In this document: in pieces, positions 27,815-34,750 of the stretch
How positions within the stretch are numbered: position 1 is the stretch's first letter
How the letters are laid out: each line of letters opens with the position of its first letter
NCBI GenBank assembly: GCA_021770345.1
Contig: JAETRD010000001.1
Span: 1-64,000, forward strand
Origin: Lachnospiraceae bacterium
GTDB taxonomy: Bacteria > Bacillota > Clostridia > Lachnospirales > Lachnospiraceae
Length of the DNA: 64,000 bases
Reading direction: 5' to 3'
Translations under genes and position numbers: made by a program
Notes under the pieces: model-generated
Database searches by the model: none
What the model saw: only the letters and a program-made list of their open reading frames with translations
What the model was told of the DNA's origin: nothing

Positions 27815-28579
27815 TTATTCCCCGTGGTTTTTCCCTCCATGATCGTGACTGTGATGATGTCCGTGACCGTGCCCATTATGATTGTTTCCACCGTTTTCCT
27901 CCTGGTCATCCGAATCGTCTCCGGATAAATCCTGAATTAAGTTTTGGATTTCACACATGGTCATCCCCTGTATATCCTCAGCCGTAATCTCCGGCGCCAG
28001 ACTCTGCAGTTCCAAAAGCGCACAATATTTCCCGTAAGAAAGACCTTCGGCATGAGCAGCTTCCACGTCGTCCAAATCCGCCGAATGGCAGCTGGTATTC
28101 CCGTGTCCTTCCACACAGCCCTCAATATCCGCAAGAATCCGCTCTCCCTGCTCCTCCTCCGACCGGACGACCGTGATCGTCAGCCACTCGTCCTGTGACA
28201 GATAACTTTTTATCTCCGCACTCTCGAGTATCTGATCAAGCGCCTCCGAGTATCCCATAAAACGAATATCAAGTGAACTTGCCAGCTTATATCCGTCCTC
28301 ATTGTATTCTTTCACGGAGACCACCTTATCATACCTGTTTACCCCCAATTCAAGCGACGGATTAATATCGATGCTGATCACCGACGTCGGCGCAAAATAA
28401 TAGCGATATCCACCGAGTGTCAAAAGGAGAAAACAGGCCGCCGCAGGGACAAGACGTGCAATCGCAGGCCGTCTTGCGCGTTTTGCGCGTCCGGTATTCT
28501 CATCCAGAAAAGCGCGGGTATTTTGAATCAAAGTTTCCTCCGCATGGATTGTATCAAATGTTTCTTTTATTCTACTCAT
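27815..28579 (-). CDS. RsgI-like membrane anti-sigma factor with His-rich tail
   Basis: About 254 residues. A cytosolic N-terminal segment of roughly 40 residues, one membrane helix ('RLVPAAACFLLLTLGGY'), then an RsgI middle-domain sequence 'SVISIDINPSLELGVNRYDKVVSV'. The Asn-Pro pair within it corresponds to the site at which clostridial RsgI proteins are reported to self-cleave. The last 23 residues carry nine or so histidines with Gly, Asn and Asp, a likely metal-binding tail outside the cell. The gene overlaps the sigma-factor gene, so the two products are coupled. Start at the ATG at 28579; upstream GTG/ATG codons in frame are also possible. Confidence 0.85.
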   Translation of the reverse strand: MSRIKETFDTIHAEETLIQNTRAFLDENTGRAKRARRPAIARLVPAAACFLLLTLGGYRYYFAPTSVISIDINPSLELGVNRYDKVVSVKEYNEDGYKLASSLDIRFMGYSEALDQILESAEIKSYLSQDEWLTITVVRSEEEQGERILADIEGCVEGHGNTSCHSADLDDVEAAHAEGLSYGKYCALLELQSLAPEITAEDIQGMTMCEIQNLIQDLSGDDSDDQEENGGNNHNGHGHGHHHSHDHGGKNHGE

Positions 28580-29054
28580 ACTCATCACCACCCAGCTTTT
28601 CCCTCAGCATCTGTCTGGCCCGCGCCAGATTTGTGTAAACCGTATTGACATTTTTCCCGAGAATCCGGCCTATCTGCTCCGCCGTATACTCTTCGTAATA
28701 ATAAAGATAAACGACATTCCTGTATTTCTGCGGGAGTGAGAGCACAGCCTCCAGCACATCCGTATGATCCGGCGGAATCTCGGCTGCCTGTTCGATCACC
28801 TCGTCAAGAGAAACCGTATTTCTGCCGAAAAAATTCCTGCGCAGATCTTTGCAGGCGTTAATCGTAACACGAATCAACCATGCCTTTTCATGCTCCTGAT
28901 TTTCAAAAGAAACAGAACTAAGGACATATTTCAAAAAAACCGTTTGAAATATGTCCTCAGTGTCCGCATAATTCTTCAGATAAATCATGCAAAGCCGCCG
29001 AACGGTATCGGAATACCGTTCGATTGCCGCATTTACTTCCTGCTCGCCCCGCAT
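28572..29054 (-). CDS. ECF-type RNA polymerase sigma factor
   Basis: A 160-residue sigma-70 family protein with only regions 2 and 4. Region 2: 'YSDTVRRLCMIYLKNYADTEDIFQTVFLKYV' and 'HEKAWLIRVTINACKDLRR'. Region 4: 'VLSLPQKYRNVVYLYYYEEYTAEQIGRILGKNVNTVYTNLARARQMLREKL', a clear helix-turn-helix. It lies 34 bases downstream of the Cys-repeat protein gene and overlaps the anti-sigma gene. A promoter matching the general ECF form upstream of the operon suggests that it activates its own transcription. Confidence 0.95.
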   Translation of the reverse strand: MRGEQEVNAAIERYSDTVRRLCMIYLKNYADTEDIFQTVFLKYVLSSVSFENQEHEKAWLIRVTINACKDLRRNFFGRNTVSLDEVIEQAAEIPPDHTDVLEAVLSLPQKYRNVVYLYYYEEYTAEQIGRILGKNVNTVYTNLARARQMLREKLGGDEYE

Positions 29055-29088
29055 ATCATGTCCTCATCTGTTATCAGGATCCCCTTTA

Positions 29089-29973
29089 TCAATGATGTCT
29101 TCCGCCGTGGTGGCCGCCGCCGTGATGACCGCCGCCGTAACCGCCGCCATAGTTTCCGCCGCCGTTATTTCCGCCGTTACCGCTGCCGTTATTTCCGTCG
29201 CCGTTACCACCACCGTAACCGCCGCCGTAGCTTACACCCTGCCCGCAGTTGTCGCAGATCCCGTCCCCGTTTGTATCCACGCAGGCTCCCCCGCAGTTTA
29301 CCGGCACATAATTGTCGCCCCCGTTATTCGTGTCCGTATAACCGCCGCCATAACTTACGCCCTGTCCACAGTTATCACAGATTCCGTCCCCGTTTGTATC
29401 CACGCAGGCTCCCCCGCAGTTTACGCCCTGCCCGTGATGCCCTGCATGGCCTGACCACTGGCCGCATCCGTCGCAGATCCCGTCTCCGTTTCCGTCATAA
29501 TAACCGCCGCAGTTTGTTCCCTGGCTGCAGTTATCGCAGATCCCGTCTCCGTTTGCATCCACCCAGCCGCGTCCGCAGTGTAAACTCACACCACAGTTAT
29601 CGCAGATCCCGTCTCCGTTCGCATCCACATAGCCGCACCCCGGCGTGGCGCATGTATAGGAAACGGCCTGCTGCTTCGCCACCGTATTCGTATTCGAAAC
29701 CGTCTGCTGCACGGCCGGGGTATCCGGAACCGTAACAATCTCCTTTTTTACCGCGGTATTCACCGTCATCTGCTTTACGCCGGTCGTATTCGGCATAACC
29801 GTGTATGTCGAATTCGTCGCATTTGCCGCATTCGCGACCGCATTTGTATTGATCTGCTGCGCCCACTGATAACACACATGTGCATGACCGTGTCCATGTG
29901 CAAAAACGCTCATTGTTCCGGTGCAGAGAAGCATCGCTGCCATTCCGATGCCGATCAGACTTTTCTTCATCAT
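29089..29973 (-). CDS. Secreted Cys/Asp-repeat, His/Gly-rich metal-binding-type protein
   Basis: A 294-residue exported protein. A signal peptide (residues 1 to about 25, ending 'SVFA') is followed by 'HGHGHAHVC'. A Thr/Asn/Val-rich spacer (about 38-105) leads to five repeats of the form VDxNGDGICDNCG near residues 115-127, 137-149, 158-170, 190-202 and 231-243. Each repeat unites a calcium-loop pattern (DxNxDGxxD) with a CxxC pair. The tail is Gly/Asn-rich and ends in HHGGGHHGGRHH. No catalytic domain or wall-anchor motif is seen. As first gene of an ECF sigma/anti-sigma operon it may be the main regulon product, perhaps a metal-binding matrix protein; function unproven. Confidence 0.75.
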   Translation of the reverse strand: MMKKSLIGIGMAAMLLCTGTMSVFAHGHGHAHVCYQWAQQINTNAVANAANATNSTYTVMPNTTGVKQMTVNTAVKKEIVTVPDTPAVQQTVSNTNTVAKQQAVSYTCATPGCGYVDANGDGICDNCGVSLHCGRGWVDANGDGICDNCSQGTNCGGYYDGNGDGICDGCGQWSGHAGHHGQGVNCGGACVDTNGDGICDNCGQGVSYGGGYTDTNNGGDNYVPVNCGGACVDTNGDGICDNCGQGVSYGGGYGGGNGDGNNGSGNGGNNGGGNYGGGYGGGHHGGGHHGGRHH

Positions 29974-30037
29974 TTCATTCCTCCATAAACAATCAAATCC
30001 ACTTCAATGAGTATCTTCCTTATCTTCCTCTATCAAT

Positions 30038-30066
30038 AATACGACCGTGCAACAGAAATCCTTTCA
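30038..30066 (-). promoter_or_regulatory. Candidate ECF-type promoter of the repeat protein-sigma operon
   Basis: Minus-strand TGAAAG (30061-30066) and CGTATT (30038-30043) with a 17-base spacer, about 65 bases before the ATG. This resembles the general ECF form TGAAAC-N16/17-CGTA and would make the operon autoregulated. An A/T palindrome lies just upstream. Confidence 0.5.
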
Positions 30067-30108
30067 TTATTTTGAAAAAATTTTCAAACCGCATATTTCC
30101 GATATTCT

Positions 30109-30129
30109 TGCCCTCAATTGACAAGGGCA
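30109..30129. repeat. Hairpin micro-repeat copy
   Basis: TGCCCT-CAATTGACA-AGGGCA: perfect 6-base arms around a 9-base loop, matching the copies at 13631 and 43872. Both arm changes compensate (A to G with T to C), so the stem is preserved. It lies between the divergent ECF operon and ppiB promoters. Confidence 0.7.
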
Positions 30130-30180
30130 CTATCACTATACATTCTGTCCGCACATTTTACAAGACTTTTTTATCCGCTC

Positions 30181-30209
30181 TTTACTATCCGTCTTATTTT
30201 CGCTATAAT
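30181..30209 (+). promoter_or_regulatory. Promoter of ppiB
   Basis: TTTACT (30181-30186) and TATAAT (30204-30209) with a 17-base spacer, about 48 bases upstream of the ATG. A GCCCAC/GTGGGC hairpin lies in the leader before the AGAGG ribosome site. Confidence 0.65.
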
Positions 30210-30257
30210 CCTGTTAAAATACGACGCGCCCACCGCGTGGGCAGAAAGAGGTAAAGA

Positions 30258-30776
30258 ATGGCAAATCCAATCGTAACCATCGAAATGGAAAACGGCGATA
30301 TCATGAAAGCGGAACTTTATCCCGAGATCGCACCGAATACAGTCAACAATTTTATCAGCTTAATCAAAAAAGGCTATTATGACGGCCTGATTTTCCACCG
30401 CGTGATCAACGGTTTTATGATTCAGGGCGGCTGCCCGGACGGAACCGGCATGGGCGGCCCGGGCTACGGCATCAAAGGCGAGTTTGCACAGAACGGTTTT
30501 CAGAACGATCTGGCCCACACCGAGGGCGTGCTCTCCATGGCCCGCTCCATGATGCCGGACTCCGCAGGCAGCCAGTTCTTCATCATGCATAAGACAAGCC
30601 CGCATTTAGACGGTGCTTATGCGGCATTTGGGAAAATTACCGAGGGCATGGACGCGGTAAATAAAATTGCGGAGACCCAGACCGACTACTCCGACCGGCC
30701 GCTGACCCCGCAGGTGATGAAAAAGGTTACCGTCGACACCCAGGGTACGGAATATCCGGAACCGGAGCGATGCTAA
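30258..30776 (+). CDS. ppiB: Cyclophilin-type peptidyl-prolyl isomerase
   Basis: A 172-residue cytosolic cyclophilin. The catalytic and binding residues are all present: 'FHRVINGFMIQGG' (Arg, Phe, Met, Gln), 'GVLSMARS', 'SAGSQFFIM' and 'LDGAYAAFGKI'. There is no signal peptide. The start follows AGAGG and the gene has its own promoter and terminator, so it is monocistronic. It speeds proline isomerisation during protein folding. Confidence 0.95.
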   Translation: MANPIVTIEMENGDIMKAELYPEIAPNTVNNFISLIKKGYYDGLIFHRVINGFMIQGGCPDGTGMGGPGYGIKGEFAQNGFQNDLAHTEGVLSMARSMMPDSAGSQFFIMHKTSPHLDGAYAAFGKITEGMDAVNKIAETQTDYSDRPLTPQVMKKVTVDTQGTEYPEPERC

Positions 30777-30803
30777 GGCGTCGCCCCGGACGCACAGACA
30801 CAG

Positions 30804-30846
30804 AGCCGATAACACGCAGATTAAAAATGCGGTTATCGGCTTTTTC
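30804..30846 (+). terminator. Terminator of ppiB
   Basis: AGCCGATAAC (30804-30813) pairs with GTTATCGGCT (30832-30841) and is followed by TTTTT. Confidence 0.85.
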
Positions 30847-30957
30847 CATTTTCTTAGCGTAGTTCCTTATAAACGCATCTAACTAATCCCAATGTCAAAG
30901 CCTTTTGACAGACAATTTGCACTTTTCGCAGGTGGAATTGCAGCGCATAGTTGCACT

Positions 30958-30996
30958 GATGTAAAACTTGATATTACATCGGAAGATTGCTATAAT
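30958..30996 (+). promoter_or_regulatory. Promoter with overlapping palindrome, flavodoxin-ferredoxin gene
   Basis: TTGATA (30968-30973) and TATAAT (30991-30996) are 17 bases apart. A perfect inverted repeat GATGTAA (30958-30964) / TTACATC (30974-30980) straddles the -35 box, so a dimeric repressor probably binds here. The regulator is not obvious in the window. Confidence 0.7.
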
Positions 30997-31030
30997 GGTG
31001 TAAATCGAAAAATTACGGGAGGAGCAAGAT

Positions 31031-31798
31031 ATGAAGGTTGTACAAATTGTTTTCAGCCCAACAGGAGGAACAGGAAAAGTTGCGGAAATTATAACGAAAG
31101 CGTTGGGAAAGCCGGCAGCTAAAATTGACTTATCCGATGCGGAAACAGATTTTTCTTTGCTTCGCTTAGCGACAGATGATCTTGCAATTATTGCGATTCC
31201 CTCATATGGAGGACGGGTACCTGCTCTTGCGGCGGAACGACTGACAAAAATAAATGGGAATCATGCGCAATGTGTTATCGTTTGCGTGTATGGAAACCGG
31301 GCATACGAAGATACGCTCCTTGAATTAAAAGATCTTGCAGAACAAAGTAATTTTAAAGTAATTGCAGCTATTTCGGCAATCGCGGAACACTCTATTATGC
31401 ACCAGTACGCAACAGGCAGACCCGATCAGAAAGACGAAGATGTGCTGTGCAGTTTTGCGGCAAAGGTTCTTGAAAAAATAGAATCCTGCAATACAGACAT
31501 GCCTGAATTTCAGGTGCCCGGTAATCGTCCGTACAGGAAAGCCGGCGGCGGTGGATTAGTTCCCAAAGCCACTGATCAGTGTGTCAGCTGTGGCCTTTGC
31601 GCCGAAACGTGTCCGGCGCAGGCAATCAGCAAAGAAAATATAAAATGTGCAGACAGCAAAAAGTGTATTTCCTGTATGAGATGTGTTGTGCAGTGTCCAC
31701 AATCAGCCCGCAAAGTAAATGGAGCAATGGTTTTGGCGGCAGCACTGGCACTCAAAAAAGCCTGTTCTGAAAGAAAGGATAACGAGCTTTACATTTAA
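31031..31798 (+). CDS. EFR1-type flavodoxin-ferredoxin fusion protein
   Basis: A 255-residue redox protein. The N-terminal ~165 residues form a flavodoxin-like domain opening 'MKVVQIVFSPTGGTGKVAEII', with the phosphate-binding SPTGGT loop. The C-terminal part carries two 4Fe-4S motifs, 'CVSCGLCAETCP' and 'CISCMRCVVQCP'. Such EFR1-family proteins are common in clostridia and probably pass electrons between a flavin and ferredoxin-dependent enzymes. The start follows GGGAGGAGC. It is a lone gene with a clear promoter and lies in a lower-G+C stretch than ppiB, suggesting separate acquisition. Confidence 0.9.
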   Translation: MKVVQIVFSPTGGTGKVAEIITKALGKPAAKIDLSDAETDFSLLRLATDDLAIIAIPSYGGRVPALAAERLTKINGNHAQCVIVCVYGNRAYEDTLLELKDLAEQSNFKVIAAISAIAEHSIMHQYATGRPDQKDEDVLCSFAAKVLEKIESCNTDMPEFQVPGNRPYRKAGGGGLVPKATDQCVSCGLCAETCPAQAISKENIKCADSKKCISCMRCVVQCPQSARKVNGAMVLAAALALKKACSERKDNELYI

Positions 31799-31929
31799 AG
31801 TTTCCCGAAGCATTATCCTTATGTCTCCCTTTGCATGGGCGGTAAGCTGCGGTTCGCAGCCGCCCTGCGCCGCCAGAAAACAGAACGTGCTCCGTTCGCG
31901 CTGTTTCGGATTCATTATAACAATATATA

Positions 31930-32229
31930 TTACATCAGATAATTGTTTTCCCGGTTTGCAATCTGCAATCCGACTAATTTATAAGTTGCATATCCTCCTG
32001 TCACCAACGGCTCCGCCCTGCAGATTTCCTCCGCTTCTTCACGGTTTTCCGTTTTCAGGATATACATCCCCGCCATTCCCGGATAACCGTGAAAGACACC
32101 GCAAACTTCCAGCTTTCCTTCGTCGTCGAGCTTTCTTATGTTCGCAACATGTTCCACAACTGTCTGTTTTGTCATTTTACGATAATTCTTGCTTTTCTCA
32201 ATCATCATCATGTACATCATTTCTTCCAT
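31930..32229 (-). CDS. YciI-like protein
   Basis: A 99-residue protein of the YCII-related dimeric alpha/beta-barrel type. It shows 'TVVEHVANIRKLDDEGKLEVCGVF', 'GMAGMYILKTENREEAEEICRAEPLV' and a closing 'TYKLVGLQI', which matches the usual helix-strand order and the acidic 'DP/EP..V' end. It may be an enzyme acting on small metabolites, but the family is largely uncharacterised. It is divergent from the WYL regulator, which probably controls it. Confidence 0.75.
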   Translation of the reverse strand: MEEMMYMMMIEKSKNYRKMTKQTVVEHVANIRKLDDEGKLEVCGVFHGYPGMAGMYILKTENREEAEEICRAEPLVTGGYATYKLVGLQIANRENNYLM

Positions 32230-32283
32230 ACGCTATTCTCCTTTACACATTAAGTTTCCTCACCATTTCGTGCCGTGTTGCAT

Positions 32284-32328
32284 TTGGACTATAAATAGTT
32301 TATCATAGAATAATGACAGAAGTTGTCA
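32284..32328 (+). promoter_or_regulatory. Promoter and palindrome upstream of the WYL regulator
   Basis: TTGGAC (32284-32289) and TAGAAT (32306-32311), 16 bases apart, precede the regulator gene. A TGACA-GAAGT-TGTCA palindrome (32314-32328) lies at the expected transcription start, consistent with autoregulation and with control of the divergent yciI-like gene. Confidence 0.5.
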
Positions 32329-32350
32329 CTATTCGGAAAGGATTTAAAAA

Positions 32351-33298
32351 ATGTCAAAAGCAGAACGGCTTATCGAAATGATGATAACGATAAATGCAAA
32401 AAAGGATTTTACTGCCGGGGAATTAGCAGACGAATTTTCCGTGTCAAAGAGAACCATACTGCGTGATTTGCAGGAATTAGAACAGGCCGGTTTTCCCATT
32501 TACTCCGAAGTCGGGGCGGCAGGCGGGTATCATATCCTGAAAGAACGCATTTTGCCGCCTGTTGCCTTTTCAGAAAGCGAGGCAAAAGCCATATTCTTTG
32601 CCTGCCAGGCCCTGCAATTTTATCGTGACCTGCCTTTTGAGCAGGAAACCATATCCGTCCTGAAAAAATTTTTGAATTGCCTGCCGTTAGATGTACAAAA
32701 CAGTATCACACAAATTCAGAACAAGATCGTATTTTGGATCCCGGACAGGCATTGTGATTCCCCGCTGCTTAAATCAATGTTTCATATTGCAATAAACTGT
32801 CATGCCGCAACCATACGCTATTCGTCAACCTATTCGGAACGTACACGCACAATTATTCCTGTCGGTTTATATGCTATGAACGGACTCTGGTATTGTCCTG
32901 CCTATTGCACAACGGCACATCAAATCCGCGTATTCCGGGTTGACCGCATCAAAGAAATCATAGAGGAAAAACCCTGCCCAAAGGGGAACTATCCCATCCC
33001 CGCATCTATTCGGGAATATCTCGAAAAAACAGGGCCCAAAAACGATTGCCGCATCAAAATCCAACTGACGGACACAGGCGTGAAGCGCTGCGAAAGTGAA
33101 AGTTTCCTTGCAGGCGGATTAAAAACATTTTCAACAGGCGGCGGGATCATCGACATGGAAATAAACCATGCATCTTTGGAATGGGTTGCCGATTACATAT
33201 TGCCGTTTGGGAACAACGCCACTGTGTTAGAACCGGCGGAACTAACGGAACTGATGCGGCAAAAAATATACGAATTACATCAGCATTACTGCAAATAA
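32351..33298 (+). CDS. YafY/DeoR-type HTH regulator with WYL domain
   Basis: A 315-residue regulator. An HTH_11 domain ('ERLIEMMITINAKKDFTAGELADEFSVSKRTILRDLQELEQAGFPIYSE') is followed by a WYL sensor domain ('RTIIPVGLYAMNGLWYCPAYC...IRVFRVDRIKEI') and a C-terminal WCX extension. These proteins bind small ligands or nucleic acid through WYL and act as repressors or activators. The ribosome site AAAGGA is fair. The gene ends at a strong bidirectional terminator. The likely target is the divergent YciI gene. Confidence 0.88.
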   Translation: MSKAERLIEMMITINAKKDFTAGELADEFSVSKRTILRDLQELEQAGFPIYSEVGAAGGYHILKERILPPVAFSESEAKAIFFACQALQFYRDLPFEQETISVLKKFLNCLPLDVQNSITQIQNKIVFWIPDRHCDSPLLKSMFHIAINCHAATIRYSSTYSERTRTIIPVGLYAMNGLWYCPAYCTTAHQIRVFRVDRIKEIIEEKPCPKGNYPIPASIREYLEKTGPKNDCRIKIQLTDTGVKRCESESFLAGGLKTFSTGGGIIDMEINHASLEWVADYILPFGNNATVLEPAELTELMRQKIYELHQHYCK

Positions 33299-33325
33299 CC
33301 CGCCGGGCTTTTCGCCCGGCGGGTT
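33297..33325. terminator. Bidirectional terminator
   Basis: A perfect 12-bp stem (AACCCGCCGGGC / GCCCGGCGGGTT) with a TTTTC loop lies between the convergent WYL regulator and GPH transporter genes. Confidence 0.8.
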
Positions 33326-33347
33326 ATTTCTTTGCTGCGGTTTCAAT

Positions 33348-34727
33348 CTACGCTTGCTCGATGCCGCGCGCCGCCTCCTCTTTCAGTTTTTTATTTGTAT
33401 CCTCCACATTCATCCTGGAGAGCACCAGCATAATCACGACGTCGATGATCAGCGGAAGCCACAAATACATGATATGAAGCATATTAATACAGGAGTCCGG
33501 CTGTACCGCCAGCTTGCCGTTAAACCCGCTGAACTCCAGCAGCCATCCGGCAATTGCTGTTCCGAGGCCTCCCCCGAGCTTCACGCCGAGGGAAGTGCAG
33601 GAATACATCGTCCCGTCGACCCGCTTCCCTTTCGTCAGAAAGGTATACTCGGAACAGGAGGCAATCACCGCATTCATATCTCCCTGCCAGGGTCCCTGCC
33701 CCAGTGCGGCAAGCGCCGTAAATGCCAGCATCATCGGAACACTCCCGATATATCCCGCCACCGCCACAAGCGCCCTGCCTACCACGGCGATCATATAACC
33801 GACCAGATTCAGCTTATACATCCCCTTCCATCTGCCCACAAGCGCCGGCGTGAAAATCAACGCGATAATCAGAGGAATATTCACTGCCCACGAAAATACG
33901 CCGTAGAGGTTTTCGTTTTTCAGCACATACGCCATGTAATAGATACCGGCATTGATCATCGCCCCGTATAACTGCTGCAGAATATATACCCCGCAGATCA
34001 TCAGGTAAAACCGGTTGGACAAAAGGAGCCCAAACGCTTCGATCAGCCCGTACTTTTCCTCCTCCTGCTTCTTCTCCCCGCCCGCATTCAGCTCCTCCTC
34101 GGGAAGCTCCTTTACGGAAAGCGCCGAGACAGTGTTGATGACAAGACCGATCACCGCATAGGTAATCGCCACCGTCCGCCATGCCGCCGCTCCGCCGCCG
34201 CATGCCGCGACAAAACCGATCGTCACCGACTGAATCAGCAGGCTTGTTGCAAACGCAAAGATAAACCGGTAGGAACCCATCTGCACCCGCTCTTTGCTGT
34301 TCTTCGTCACAAGGGAGGTGAGGGCGGAATAAGCGATATTGTTCGCCGTGTAAAAGACGCCGTTCAGCAGCGTATACGCGATAAAAAACCATGCATACTG
34401 CGCCGTCTCACCCCAGCCCGTCGGCACGGCAAAAATCGCCGCCAGCGTCACCGCACAGCCGATATAGCCGTAGAGCATCCAGGGCCTCGCTTTTCCGAGC
34501 CTGCTGTGCGTTTTATCGATCATCGAACCGAAGAAAATATCCGTAAAACCGTCAAACAGTTTCGAGACGGCGATCAGCGTTCCCACGATCCCTGCAGAGA
34601 GACCGATCGTATTGGTCAGATAAATCATGACAAACGAAGACAAAAACGCGTATACCACGTTGCCCGCAATATCCCCCGAGCCATACCCTACTTTATTATA
34701 CCATTTTAAATAAGTCTTTTCTTCCAT
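33348..34727 (-). CDS. GPH-family sugar:cation symporter
   Basis: A 459-residue transporter with about twelve membrane segments of the glycoside-pentoside-hexuronide family (MelB/UidB/LacS type). It opens 'YLKWYNKVGYGSGDIAGNVVYAF'. The cation-site region 'DGFTDIFFGSMIDKTHSRLGKARPWML' with its acidic residues and 'TKNSKERVQMGSYRF' are strong family marks. It lies 23 bases downstream of the beta-galactosidase gene, so it most likely imports lactose or another galactoside. No phosphotransferase regulatory domain is attached. Confidence 0.9.
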   Translation of the reverse strand: MEEKTYLKWYNKVGYGSGDIAGNVVYAFLSSFVMIYLTNTIGLSAGIVGTLIAVSKLFDGFTDIFFGSMIDKTHSRLGKARPWMLYGYIGCAVTLAAIFAVPTGWGETAQYAWFFIAYTLLNGVFYTANNIAYSALTSLVTKNSKERVQMGSYRFIFAFATSLLIQSVTIGFVAACGGGAAAWRTVAITYAVIGLVINTVSALSVKELPEEELNAGGEKKQEEEKYGLIEAFGLLLSNRFYLMICGVYILQQLYGAMINAGIYYMAYVLKNENLYGVFSWAVNIPLIIALIFTPALVGRWKGMYKLNLVGYMIAVVGRALVAVAGYIGSVPMMLAFTALAALGQGPWQGDMNAVIASCSEYTFLTKGKRVDGTMYSCTSLGVKLGGGLGTAIAGWLLEFSGFNGKLAVQPDSCINMLHIMYLWLPLIIDVVIMLVLSRMNVEDTNKKLKEEAARGIEQA

Positions 34728-34750
34728 AAATATACCCCCATATATTATTT

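Noticed and set aside
29229..29640. Possible CRISPR-like repeat array
   Set aside because: The repeats are in-frame codon repeats of unequal length inside a protein gene, with no spacer pattern and no cas genes.
28764..29735. Long Arg/His-rich open frame on the plus strand
   Set aside because: It is the complement of the repeat-protein and sigma genes; its repetitive Arg/His content follows from the Gly/Asn/Cys repeats on the other strand and there is no ribosome site.
31837..31865. G+C-rich hairpin between the flavodoxin gene and the YciI gene
   Set aside because: Stems GGGCGG and GCTGCG pair well, but there is no T-tract and no clear role; too weak to call a terminator.
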